NCBI RefSeq assembly: GCF_018137965.1
Contig: NZ_CP073100.1
Coordinates: 868,001-932,000 of the forward strand
DNA from: Luteolibacter ambystomatis
GTDB taxonomy: Bacteria > Verrucomicrobiota > Verrucomicrobiia > Verrucomicrobiales > Akkermansiaceae
Length of the DNA: 64,000 nt
Direction: 5' to 3'
Shown here: one piece after another, positions 32,929 through 41,717 of the stretch
How the letters are laid out: every line of letters begins with the position of its first letter
How positions within the stretch are numbered: the stretch's first letter is position 1
Notes under the pieces: model-generated
Seen by the model: only the letters and a program-made list of their open reading frames with translations
What the model was told of the DNA's origin: nothing
Databases searched by the model: none
Made by a program: the position numbers and the translations under genes

Positions 32929-33303
32929 GTTTGTTCTGATATTCCGTTGGTGGAATCCGGGGTGTCGCCATCAGGTGGTGACATGAAAAGGGATCCCGGA
33001 TATAGTCCAATCGGGGTTATTGATGGGGTCGTGTGGAGCCGCAAGATCATATGTGTAACAATGTGTTTCCGGTTTTGGCGGATAAGGCGTTTGGGCTCCA
33101 CTTGTGCCCCTGGGTTCAGTGTGGTGGTTTTGTAACGCGTTGACTGTTAGATTGCGTTCGGGTGATGGGATGATCCGGCCCAAACGGCGGGATGCTCACA
33201 GGGCGTCCTGCCGATAATGACAAAGTCCAAATGCCCGGGTCCTTCGGGCCGGGTGGTCTGATCTTTCAACGAAAGACCTGCCTTCCCGGGGTTCCGATCG
33301 CGC
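32929..33303. other. 375-base gap without a gene
   Basis: This stretch holds the upstream region of the SGHDEVY gene pair and the region after the zinc-ribbon gene, both on the minus strand. Several short GC-rich hairpins lie at about 33230-33285, including TCTTTC-AAC-GAAAGA, and may end transcription of the zinc-ribbon gene. No gene was found. Confidence 0.5.
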
Positions 33304-33573
33304 CTATCGGGGCAAGATCATCGCCAGACCACACGAAGGACAGAGGAACCCGGCCTGAGTGGGGGTGGACAGCGTGAGGGTGAAGGTGCGAGGACCGACG
33401 ATCTTCTTGCCGTGGGACACCAGGGCTTCAAGTAACGAGCGTCCTTCCCGTTGCCAATAGAGTTGTCCTTTGACCCGACCGGCCTCCATCGGAGTCCCGC
33501 AGCCGGGACAGGGCGGCGCGTTATCCGCTGCGGGTGCCGTCGTTTCCGGGGGCTTGTAGGGATCGGGTGTCAT
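33304..33573 (-). CDS. Small zinc-ribbon protein
   Basis: The 89-residue protein has two cysteine pairs, CPGCG (about 22-26) and CPSCG (about 78-82), spaced as a zinc ribbon, with a short linker domain between (QLYWQREGRSLLEA). It matches the look of small DUF-type zinc-ribbon proteins. Its ATG overlaps the stop of the methyltransferase gene (ATGA), so the two are translated together. Role unknown; DNA, RNA or protein binding are all possible. Confidence 0.75.
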   Translation of the reverse strand: MTPDPYKPPETTAPAADNAPPCPGCGTPMEAGRVKGQLYWQREGRSLLEALVSHGKKIVGPRTFTLTLSTPTQAGFLCPSCGLAMILPR

Positions 33574-34730
33574 CGCCCGGCCATGACCTCCACGGTCACA
33601 CCCTTCAGATACTCCGTTTCCGGAATGGAAAGCACGACCGGATGATCGGGGCGCTGGCCGTGGTTGGCGAGCAGGCGCAGGGCCTTCTTCGCGTCCACGG
33701 AGGCATCGACGATGTTCTCCACGAACAGCTCGCGGCTGGCGTGGTGGGAGCAGCAGAACGAGGCCATGATCCCGCCCTTGTCGAGCAGCTTCAGAGAGCG
33801 CAGATGGATCTCCTTATAGCCGCGCATGGCATCCATGAGCGTCTTCTTGTTCCGGGTGAAGCTGGGTGGGTCGAGAATGATCAGGTCGTAGTCCGGCGTG
33901 GCGTGCTTGAGGAAATCGAAGACGTTGTGCTCGATCACCTCGATCTCCAGGCCGTTGAGCTCGGCATTGCGGCGGGTGGCATCGCAGGCGCTGGCGGAGA
34001 TGTCCACGGCGGTGACCTTGGCGGCACCGGCTTTGGCGCAGGCGAGGGCGAAGCCACCCTGATTGGTGAAGCAGTCGAGCACGCGCTTGCCCTTGGCGAA
34101 CTTTGCGACCTCGGCGTGGGACTGGAGCTGGTCGAGGTAGAGCCCGGTCTTCTGCCCGTCGAAGAGATCGACCTCGAAATCGAGATCGTTCGCCCGGACC
34201 GTGAAAGGGCCTGGGTTTTCGCCGTGGATGATCTCGATCAGCGGTTCCATGCCCTCGGCCTTGCGGACGGGGGAGTCGTTGCGGAGCAGGATCGACTTCG
34301 GCTCGATCACTGCCACCAGCGCGTCGCGGATCAGGTCCTTCCGCATGTCCATCGCCAGCGTGAGGGTCTGGAGCACGAGGTGGTCGCCATAGCGGTCCAC
34401 TATCACGCCGGGGAGGCCGTCCGACTCGCTCCAGACCAAGCGGCACAGGCGTTCATCGACCCCGGCGGTCTGGCGGAGCAGGAGGGCCTGGCTGATGCGG
34501 CGGGTGAAGAAATCGAGATCGAGATCCTGGCGGCGGCGGGAAAACCGGCGCGCCACGATCTGGGAGGCGGGATTGTAGATCGCGGTGCCCATCGGCCGGT
34601 CGCGGAAATCCTTGAGCGTGATCACGTCGCCAGGCTGGGGATCGCCGAAGGTCTTTTTCACCTCGGTGGCGTAGACCCACTCGTGTCCGTGGAAAATGCG
34701 GGCGCGGGGTGCGATGATGAGGCCGGGCAT
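33570..34730 (-). CDS. RlmI-like class I SAM-dependent RNA methyltransferase (PUA domain plus methylase)
   Basis: Start 34730 (MPGLIIAPRARIFHGHEWVYATEV) gives 386 residues with a PUA domain at the front (about 1-75), as in RlmI; the longer frame to 34889 reads into an intergenic repeat. A Rossmann methylase follows, with the SAM-binding LDCFTNQGGFALACAKAG (about 205-222), VDIS, and the catalytic LDPPSF motif (about 285). Near the end, FCCSHH fits the cysteine-containing active site of m5C enzymes. By family it should methylate a cytosine in 23S rRNA; the exact base is not visible. The gene is followed by the overlapping zinc-ribbon gene. Confidence 0.88.
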   Translation of the reverse strand: MPGLIIAPRARIFHGHEWVYATEVKKTFGDPQPGDVITLKDFRDRPMGTAIYNPASQIVARRFSRRRQDLDLDFFTRRISQALLLRQTAGVDERLCRLVWSESDGLPGVIVDRYGDHLVLQTLTLAMDMRKDLIRDALVAVIEPKSILLRNDSPVRKAEGMEPLIEIIHGENPGPFTVRANDLDFEVDLFDGQKTGLYLDQLQSHAEVAKFAKGKRVLDCFTNQGGFALACAKAGAAKVTAVDISASACDATRRNAELNGLEIEVIEHNVFDFLKHATPDYDLIILDPPSFTRNKKTLMDAMRGYKEIHLRSLKLLDKGGIMASFCCSHHASRELFVENIVDASVDAKKALRLLANHGQRPDHPVVLSIPETEYLKGVTVEVMAGR

Positions 34731-35059
34731 GGGGGAGAAAGAGAACAGCCCCGGGCAACGGGAGGCAAGGCTTCTGTGGATTCCAAGGGGGCTCTCCAGA
34801 GGGGGAACCACGAATGGGCACGAATAAGCACGAATTTTGGAAAGAGAGGGTCCGGCTCGGAGACCCCATTCGTGAGGATTCGTGAGCATTCGTGGTTTTA
34901 CTTAGGCGGAGCCATTTTGCGGAAGGAGAACACAAACTTTTCGAATGCATGAAATACCTTTGCATGCGGATTCGTTTGGGTGGTTAGCGATGGGGATCAT
35001 GTCGTTGTTTGTCCTGCCCCTGAGATCTTCCGTCGGTGAACCAACCCCTGTCTTCCGCC
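34731..35059. repeat. 329-base divergent gap with ACGAAT inverted repeat array
   Basis: Between the divergent methyltransferase and DUF1501 genes lies an inverted array: three ACGAAT units on the left arm (34806-34837) and three ATTCGT units on the right arm (34867-34899), separated by 29 bases. The arms would fold into a long imperfect hairpin. Related arrays are at 41599-41717 and 47578-47609. Positions 34900-35059 should hold the promoter of the DUF1501 operon, but none is clear. Confidence 0.75.
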
Positions 35060-36388
35060 ATGAAACCTTGCTGCCCTGGTAATCCGCTTGATCGCTACGC
35101 GTCCCGCCGGGAATTCCTCTATGTCGGCCTGCTCGGCGGGCTGGGCATGACGCTTCCGGGCTTTCTGCAACAGGCCCTTGGTGCTCAGAAGGACTACCCG
35201 CTCCGCGAGGGGGTGGCCAAGGGCATCATCCACATTTTCCTCCCCGGCGGGATCGCCCATCAGGAGTCGTTCGACCCGAAACCGTTCGCTCCGGCGGAGT
35301 ATCGCGGGCCGTTCGGCGCGATCGATACCAAGCTGAAGGGCGTCCAGTTCGGCCAGCACATGAAAGACCTGGCCCAGATCGCGGACAAGTTCACCGTGAT
35401 CCGTTCGATGTCGCACGGTGAGGCCGCCCACGAACGCGGGACGCACAACATGTTCACCGGCTATCGGCCGTCCCCTGCGGTCGAGTATCCGTCGATCGGC
35501 TCGATCATTTCCCACGAGATGGGGCCGCAGAACAACCTGCCGCCGTACGTCTGCGTGCCTTCGGTGCCGAACGAGTTCGCGAATTCCGGTTTCCTTTCCT
35601 CCGCCTACGGTCCGTTCGCGCTGGGGTCCGATCCCGCGCAGGGCAATTTCCAGGTCCGCGACCTGTCTCTGCCGAAGGGCGTGACCGACGAGCGTTTCGC
35701 TCGCCGTCGTTCGCTGCTGGAGACGGTGGACCATCACTTCCGCACGCTGGAGAAATCCGACGCGCTGGACTCGATGGACGCCTTCTACCAGCACGCCTAC
35801 AAATTGATCTCGTCCCAGCAGGCGCGTGAGGCCTTCAACCTCGCCGCCGAACCGGATGCGCTGAAGGACGAATACGGTCGCACCCAGGCGGGCCAGCGCA
35901 TGTTGCTCGCGCGTCGCCTGATCGAGGGAGGAGTCCGGTTTGTCTCGCTGACGGCGGGCGGCTGGGACCACCACGACAATCTCAAGGCGGGGATCGAAAA
36001 GGAGCTGCCACCGGTGGACAAGGCGCTGGCGACCCTGATCCGCGATCTCGAACGCCGCGGCATGCTGGATTCCACACTGGTGGTGGTGACCTCCGAGTTC
36101 GGCCGCACGCCGAAGGTCAATCCGACCGGCGGTCGCGATCACTGGCCGCGCGTCTTCTCCGTGATGATGGCCGGTGGCGGCGTGAACCAAGGCTACGTCC
36201 ACGGTGCGTCCGATGCATTGGGCGGCGAGCCGGAGCAGGACATGGTGACCGTCTCCGATCTTGCGACCACGATGTACAACCAGATCGGCATCACTGCGGA
36301 TAAGGAACTGATGTCACCCGGCAACCGGCCCATCGAAATCTGCGATGGCGGCAAGGTCCTCGATTCCATTCTCGCGAAGAAAGCATGA
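35060..36388 (+). CDS. DUF1501 domain protein with Tat signal
   Basis: Start 35060 (MKPCCPGNPLDR) gives 442 residues; a GTG at 35036 would add 8. The N-terminus contains SRREFLYVGLLGGLGMTLPGFL, a twin-arginine export signal, so the protein is folded before export, probably around a cofactor. The body is a DUF1501 (alkaline phosphatase/sulfatase-fold) domain with IIHIFLPGGIAHQESFDPKP at the front and TSEFGRTPK near residue 345. In planctomycetes and verrucomicrobia DUF1501 genes pair with DUF1549/DUF1553 cytochrome genes, as here. It opens a four-gene run linked by 4-base overlaps. Its activity is unknown, though the fold suggests a metal-dependent hydrolase. Confidence 0.88.
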   Translation: MKPCCPGNPLDRYASRREFLYVGLLGGLGMTLPGFLQQALGAQKDYPLREGVAKGIIHIFLPGGIAHQESFDPKPFAPAEYRGPFGAIDTKLKGVQFGQHMKDLAQIADKFTVIRSMSHGEAAHERGTHNMFTGYRPSPAVEYPSIGSIISHEMGPQNNLPPYVCVPSVPNEFANSGFLSSAYGPFALGSDPAQGNFQVRDLSLPKGVTDERFARRRSLLETVDHHFRTLEKSDALDSMDAFYQHAYKLISSQQAREAFNLAAEPDALKDEYGRTQAGQRMLLARRLIEGGVRFVSLTAGGWDHHDNLKAGIEKELPPVDKALATLIRDLERRGMLDSTLVVVTSEFGRTPKVNPTGGRDHWPRVFSVMMAGGGVNQGYVHGASDALGGEPEQDMVTVSDLATTMYNQIGITADKELMSPGNRPIEICDGGKVLDSILAKKA

Positions 36389-38793
36389 CCCGCACGGCTG
36401 TCATCGCCCTGGCGCTTGGGCTGATGCCCGCGGCGCTGCACGCCTTTTCTCCGGAGCTCTCCCTGATCGTCCCGCGTGGCGGACAGCAGGGCACGGAGGT
36501 GGCGGTGGAGTTCCGTGGCGACCGACTGGAGGAGGTGCAGGAGGCGCTTTTCAACGATGTCGGGATCACGCTGAAGGATCTCCAGGTGAAGGATGCCAAG
36601 AGCGTCGTGGCGAAGTTCGTCGTCGCGCCGGATGCACCGCTGGGCGAGCACTCGCTGCGGCTGCGCTCACCAAGCGGGCTTACCGAGCTGCGGACCTTCT
36701 GGGTCGGGCAGTTTCCCACCGTGGCCGAGGTCGAGCCGAACAACAGCTTCGACCAGCCGCAGAAGGTGGATCTCAATGTCACCGTCGCGGGGGTGGCGGG
36801 CAATGAGGACGAGGACTACTATGTGTGTAGTTTGAAGAAGGGCCAGCGGCTCTCCGTGGAAGTGGAGGGCATGCGGCTGGGGCGGACGATGTTCGATCCC
36901 TACGTGGCCATCCTTGATCCGCGGAAATTCGAGGTCGCGTCCTGCGACGATGCGCCGCTGCTGCGCAACGACGCCTTCGCCACGATCATCGCCCCGGAGG
37001 ATGGAGACTACCGCGTGGTGGTCCGCGAGGCTGCCTATGAAGGCACGGACCAGTGCGACTACCGTTTGCACATCGGTTCGTTCCCGCGGCCCTCGGGCAT
37101 TTTCCCGCCGGGTGGCAAGCCCGGTGAGACGATCGATTTCCGCCTCATTGGCGATCCGGCCGGGCCGATCGTGAAGAAGGCGACGCTGCCGCAGCAGGGG
37201 GAGCGCTTTCCGGTCTTCGCCGGTGTGGATGGCCTGCTGGCCCCATCGGCGAACTGGGTGGTGGTTTCACCACTGGAGCATGTCGAGGAAACCGAGCCGA
37301 ACGATTCCAACAACGAGGCCACCGTGATGCCCGCGATCCCGTGTGCGGGGCAGGGAATTCTGGAAAAGAAGGACGACACCGATTGCTACAAGTTCCACGC
37401 CACGAAGGGGAACAACCTCATCCTGAAAGTCATGGGCCGTGCGCTGCGCTCTCCCATCGATGCCGTCCTGCGCCTGCGTTCCGCAAAGGATGGCAAGCAG
37501 CTTGGCGAAAACGACGACCAGGGCGGACCCGATCCGTTGCTGGCGTGGACCTGCCCGGAGGATGGCGACTACATCATCGAGGTTCGCGACAAGCTCGGCC
37601 GTGGCGGGCCGGACTACACGTATCGGCTGGAAGTCATCTGGAAGGAAGCCGCCATCGCCGCGGCCATGCCGGTGGTCGAGCGGAACAATTCCCAGAAGTG
37701 GAAGACCTTCGTGGTGTCGCGTGGCAACCGCTATGCGGCCTTGATCAATGTCACCCGCGAGAACATCGGCTGCGACATGGTGCTGGAAGCCGCTTCGCTG
37801 CCCGCAGGCGTGACGATGAACGCGCCCGGTGTGGCGAAGTCCACCAGCAGCTTTCCGGTGGTGTTCGAAGCAAAGGCCGATGCGCCGGTGGCGGGCGGAC
37901 TTTATCATCTCGGCGTCCATTCGACCGGTGACGGCCCTGCGCTCAAGGGTGAACTGGCGGATACGATCCACCTCGTGGACATCAACAACCAGGGTGCCTA
38001 TCACTCGGTGCCGCTCGACCGCATCGCGATGGCGGTGATCAACGAGGCCCCGGTAAAGATCGAGCTCGATCCACCCGCGGTGCCGATCGTCCGCAATGGC
38101 ATTCTCCAGCTCAAGGTGCGGGCGATCCGCTCCGAAGGTTACAACGACGCGATCACCGTGCGCTTCCTGTGGAACCCGCCGGGCATCGGTTCGCCCACCA
38201 CAATCACGATTCCCTCGGGCCAGTCCGAGGCGATGTACGAGATCAATGCCAACGGCGATGCTCCGGCGGCGGAGTGGAAGGTCTGCGTGTTGGCGGAGGC
38301 TCCCACGCCGAAGGGCACGGTGCTCGTTTCCTCCGCGCTGGTGCCGCTGAAAGTGGTCGAGCCGTATCTGACGATGACGATGGACATGGCGGCGACGGAG
38401 CAGGGCAAGCCCGCGCCGATGACCTGCAAGATCGAGGTACAGCATCCCTTCAATGGTGATGCCACCGCCGAGTTGATCGGCCTGCCCGGCGGCGTCACCA
38501 CCACGGCGGTCACCTTCAACAAGGACAAGACCGAGATCGTCTTCCCGCTCACTGTCGCCGGGGATGCGCCGGTGAACAAACACGGCAACATCTTCTGCCG
38601 CGTCAACGTGCCGGAGAATGGAGCAACTATCCTACATCAGGTGGGGCAGGGTGGCACGCTGCGCATCGACAAGCCGAGCCAGCCGGTGGCGCAAGCCGCG
38701 CAACCGGAGAAACCGCCCGCAGCAGGTGCGCCTGCCGCTCCGGCAGCCAAACCGCTTTCCCGTCTCGAACAACTCCGCCAGCGCACGCCATGA
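36385..38793 (+). CDS. Secreted PPC-domain protein of the DUF1501 operon
   Basis: The 802-residue protein overlaps the DUF1501 stop (ATGA) and starts with a signal peptide (TRTAVIALALGLMPAALHAFSP). After an Ig-like start come two or more bacterial pre-peptidase C-terminal (PPC) domains: VEPNNSFDQPQ with EDEDYY (about 115-220) and TEPNDSNNEA with DDTDCYKF (about 300-420), each with the DxDxY-like turn of this beta-sandwich. Further beta domains fill 430-750, and the last 50 residues are Pro/Ala-rich. There is no catalytic motif; it is probably a glycan- or protein-binding scaffold in the periplasm for the two flanking enzymes. Confidence 0.83.
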   Translation: MTRTAVIALALGLMPAALHAFSPELSLIVPRGGQQGTEVAVEFRGDRLEEVQEALFNDVGITLKDLQVKDAKSVVAKFVVAPDAPLGEHSLRLRSPSGLTELRTFWVGQFPTVAEVEPNNSFDQPQKVDLNVTVAGVAGNEDEDYYVCSLKKGQRLSVEVEGMRLGRTMFDPYVAILDPRKFEVASCDDAPLLRNDAFATIIAPEDGDYRVVVREAAYEGTDQCDYRLHIGSFPRPSGIFPPGGKPGETIDFRLIGDPAGPIVKKATLPQQGERFPVFAGVDGLLAPSANWVVVSPLEHVEETEPNDSNNEATVMPAIPCAGQGILEKKDDTDCYKFHATKGNNLILKVMGRALRSPIDAVLRLRSAKDGKQLGENDDQGGPDPLLAWTCPEDGDYIIEVRDKLGRGGPDYTYRLEVIWKEAAIAAAMPVVERNNSQKWKTFVVSRGNRYAALINVTRENIGCDMVLEAASLPAGVTMNAPGVAKSTSSFPVVFEAKADAPVAGGLYHLGVHSTGDGPALKGELADTIHLVDINNQGAYHSVPLDRIAMAVINEAPVKIELDPPAVPIVRNGILQLKVRAIRSEGYNDAITVRFLWNPPGIGSPTTITIPSGQSEAMYEINANGDAPAAEWKVCVLAEAPTPKGTVLVSSALVPLKVVEPYLTMTMDMAATEQGKPAPMTCKIEVQHPFNGDATAELIGLPGGVTTTAVTFNKDKTEIVFPLTVAGDAPVNKHGNIFCRVNVPENGATILHQVGQGGTLRIDKPSQPVAQAAQPEKPPAAGAPAAPAAKPLSRLEQLRQRTP

Positions 38794-41591
38794 TCCGACC
38801 GACTCCCATCGTATGGGCCGCGGGTGCCCTGATCGCTTCCACACTCGTCTCGCAGGCCGCGAACTTCGAGCAGGTGCAGGACATTCTCGAAACCCGCTGC
38901 GTGGAATGCCACCAGACCGGCAAGACCAAGGGCAACCTGCTGATGGAAACCCGCGAGGGCTTTCTCAAGGGCGGCGATTCCGGTGCGGCGATCCAGCCGG
39001 GCGATGTCTCGAAGTCGGAGCTGCTCAAGCGCATCCATCTTCCCAAGGATGATGAGGACGCGATGCCGCCGGCGAAGTCTGGACCACCACTGACCGAGGA
39101 AGAGCAGAAGCTGATCGGACAGTGGGTGACCGACGGTGCTCCATGGCCGGATGGCTTGACGCTGGCCTCGCGCTCGAAGAACGCCTTGCCGCGCTGGGAT
39201 GCTCCGGCGGACCCGCAGCTTGCTTTCATCGAGGCCTATCCGAAATCGGTGAGCTTGGAGACGGCGGCGGATTTTCATCGGGTGATCGTCATCGCGCGTT
39301 TCAAGGATTCCGCCACGCACGACATCACCCGCCAGTCGAAACTGACGCTCGGCGATCCCTCGCTGGCCACGCTGACCGGCACCACGCTGCTGCCGAAGAA
39401 GGATGGCACGACGACGTTGAAGATCGAATACCGCGGTCTCTCCACCGAAGTGGCGGTGGCAGTAAAGGATGCGACCAAGCCGCGCCCGGTTTCCTTCCAG
39501 CTCGATGTGATGCCCGTGCTCACGGCGGCGGGTTGCAACACCGGCTCGTGCCACGGTTCCGCGCGTGGCCAGGATGGCTTCCACCTTTCGCTGTATGGCT
39601 TCGATCCGAAGGGCGACTTCTATCGTCTCACCACCGAGATGGCCGGACGCCGCGTGAATCTGGCGGTGCCGGAGGAATCTCTGATGATCACCAAGGCCAT
39701 CGGCGCGGTGCCGCACACCGGTGGCAAGTTGTTAGCGAAGGACAGCGCGTCCTACAACACGCTGGTCGAATGGATCCGCAATGGCGCTGAGTATGATGCG
39801 GATGGGATTCCGCAGCCGACCGGCATCACGGTGGAGCCCTCGGAAATGGTGCTCAAGGGCGGCGACGTGCGGATTCCGATCACCGTTCGCGCGACTTATT
39901 CCGATGGCACCGACCGCGATGTCTCGACGCTGTCCGGCTTCTCGACCTCGAACGACAACTCGGTGACCATCGACAAACACCAGGGCATCGCCGCTTCGAA
40001 GAACCGCGGTGAGGCGTTCCTGCTCGCCCGCTTCCACACCTTCAACGAAGGCGCGCAGGCGATCGTGGTGCCTGCGGATCTGCCTTACACGCGGCCGGAG
40101 GTCGCGGAGAACAACTACATCGACAAACTGGTCCACGACAAACTGGACAAGCTGCGCATCATTCCCTCCGGCCTGTGCTCGGATGAGGAATTCATCCGCC
40201 GCGCCTTCATCGACATCATCGGTGAACTGCCGAGCGTGCCGGAGCGCGAGGCTTTCCTTGCCAGCAATGATGCGAAGAAGCGCGAGGCGCTGGTGGACCA
40301 GTTGCTCTCGCGCAAGGAATTCACCGAGATGTGGGTGATGAAGTGGGCGGAGCTGCTGCAGATCCGTACCTTCCAGAAGGGCGGCAGCCAGGTGAGCTAC
40401 AAGGCGGCGCTCGGCTACTACAACTGGTTGCGCGAGCGCATCGCCTCAAACATGCCGTTCAACGAACTGGTGCGGCAGTTGCTCTCGGCGGAAGGCGGCA
40501 CCTTTACCAATCCGGCGACGAATTACTACCAGCTCGAGGAAGAGCCGTTGAAGACCAGCGAGAATGTCGCGCAGGTCTTCATGGGCACGCGCATCCAGTG
40601 CGCGCAGTGCCACAACCATCCCTTCGACCGCTGGACGATGGAGGACTACTATGGCTTCGCGGCGTTCTTCGCGCAGGTGAAGCGCAAGCCCGCCGAGGAC
40701 CCGCGCGAGCGCATCATCTTCGATGGCGGCGGCGAGGTGCAGCATCTGGTGACGAAGCAGAACGTTCCGCCGAAGTTCCTCGGTGGCGCGCGTCCGGAGA
40801 TCAAGAACGAGACCCGTCGCGAAGAGGTGGCGAAGTGGCTGACCTCCACCGACAACCCATGGTTCGCCCGCAACGTATCGAACATCGTGTGGTCGCACTT
40901 TCTCGGTGCGGGCATCGTCGAACCGGTGGATGACGTGCGCGTTTCGAACCCGCCATCGAACCCGGCGCTGCTCGATGAACTGACGAAGCACTTCGTCTCC
41001 TACAACTACGACTTCCGCAAGCTGGTGCGGGACATCTGCACCTCGCGGACCTACCAGCTCGCGAGCGCGACGAACGAGACGAACGTCACCGACGACCGCA
41101 ATTTCTCGCACGCCGCGATCCGCCGGGTGCGTGCGGAGGTGCTGCTCGATTGCATCTCACAGGTCACCAACACGCCGAACAAGTTCAAGGGGCTGCCGCT
41201 TGGCGCGCGGGCGGTGCAGATCGCGGACGGGAATACGACGAACTACTTCCTCACCACCTTCGGCCGCGCGTCACGCGCCACCGCCTGCTCGTGCGAGGTG
41301 AAGATGGAGCCGAACCTGTCGCAGGCGCTGCATCTGCTCAATGGCGACACCACCCAGCAGCGCGTCCGCAATGGCAAGGTGGTGGAGAATTACCTCAAGG
41401 ACAAGAAGTCGCCCAGCGAGGTCATTACCAATCTCTATCTCTCCACGCTCGGCCGCGCGCCCACCGATCCGGAGTTGAACAACCTGCTCACCGCCACCAA
41501 GGAAGCGACCAAGCCGGAGGAAACGCGCGAGGTGTTGGAAGACATCTTCTGGGCGCTGCTGAACTCGAAGGAATTCATTTTCAACCACTGA
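38790..41591 (+). CDS. PSCyt1-like/PSCyt2/PSD1 (DUF1549-DUF1553) cytochrome protein
   Basis: The 933-residue protein overlaps the previous stop and has a signal peptide (to VSQAANF). One c-type heme site, C37-V-E-C40-H41, sits in a short cytochrome domain, with the methionine-bearing MPPAKSGPPL downstream. Beta domains follow (about 150-410), then DUF1549 (about 430-640, with the second cysteine motif CAQCHNHPFDRW near residue 605) and DUF1553 (about 690-900, ending NSKEFIFNH). This architecture is characteristic of the planctomycete/verrucomicrobial lineage. It should move electrons in the periplasm, but the reaction is not known; oxidative cleavage of a sugar or another carbon compound is a common guess. 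Confidence 0.88.
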   Translation: MIRPTPIVWAAGALIASTLVSQAANFEQVQDILETRCVECHQTGKTKGNLLMETREGFLKGGDSGAAIQPGDVSKSELLKRIHLPKDDEDAMPPAKSGPPLTEEEQKLIGQWVTDGAPWPDGLTLASRSKNALPRWDAPADPQLAFIEAYPKSVSLETAADFHRVIVIARFKDSATHDITRQSKLTLGDPSLATLTGTTLLPKKDGTTTLKIEYRGLSTEVAVAVKDATKPRPVSFQLDVMPVLTAAGCNTGSCHGSARGQDGFHLSLYGFDPKGDFYRLTTEMAGRRVNLAVPEESLMITKAIGAVPHTGGKLLAKDSASYNTLVEWIRNGAEYDADGIPQPTGITVEPSEMVLKGGDVRIPITVRATYSDGTDRDVSTLSGFSTSNDNSVTIDKHQGIAASKNRGEAFLLARFHTFNEGAQAIVVPADLPYTRPEVAENNYIDKLVHDKLDKLRIIPSGLCSDEEFIRRAFIDIIGELPSVPEREAFLASNDAKKREALVDQLLSRKEFTEMWVMKWAELLQIRTFQKGGSQVSYKAALGYYNWLRERIASNMPFNELVRQLLSAEGGTFTNPATNYYQLEEEPLKTSENVAQVFMGTRIQCAQCHNHPFDRWTMEDYYGFAAFFAQVKRKPAEDPRERIIFDGGGEVQHLVTKQNVPPKFLGGARPEIKNETRREEVAKWLTSTDNPWFARNVSNIVWSHFLGAGIVEPVDDVRVSNPPSNPALLDELTKHFVSYNYDFRKLVRDICTSRTYQLASATNETNVTDDRNFSHAAIRRVRAEVLLDCISQVTNTPNKFKGLPLGARAVQIADGNTTNYFLTTFGRASRATACSCEVKMEPNLSQALHLLNGDTTQQRVRNGKVVENYLKDKKSPSEVITNLYLSTLGRAPTDPELNNLLTATKEATKPEETREVLEDIFWALLNSKEFIFNH

Positions 41592-41598
41592 CTTTTCC

Positions 41599-41717
41599 AA
41601 CCACGAATGGTCACGAATTTCCACGAATTGAAGAAGAGGATCAGTCACTGGCTGTCGGCTGGAAGCCGGCGCGACAGCGCTACCCATTCGTGCTCATTCG
41701 TGTCCATTCGTGGTTTT
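41599..41717. repeat. ACGAAT inverted repeat with nested hairpin
   Basis: Three ACGAAT units (41599-41628) and three ATTCGT units (41684-41717) face each other across 55 bases, which contain a nested hairpin (GCTGTCG / CGACAGC). Same family as 34806-34899. It lies between two genes of one operon, and its right arm supplies the first codons of the next gene. Confidence 0.75.

Noticed and set aside
33534..34952. Plus-strand frame of 472 codons opposite the methyltransferase
   Set aside because: Shadow of the RlmI-like gene, without motifs.
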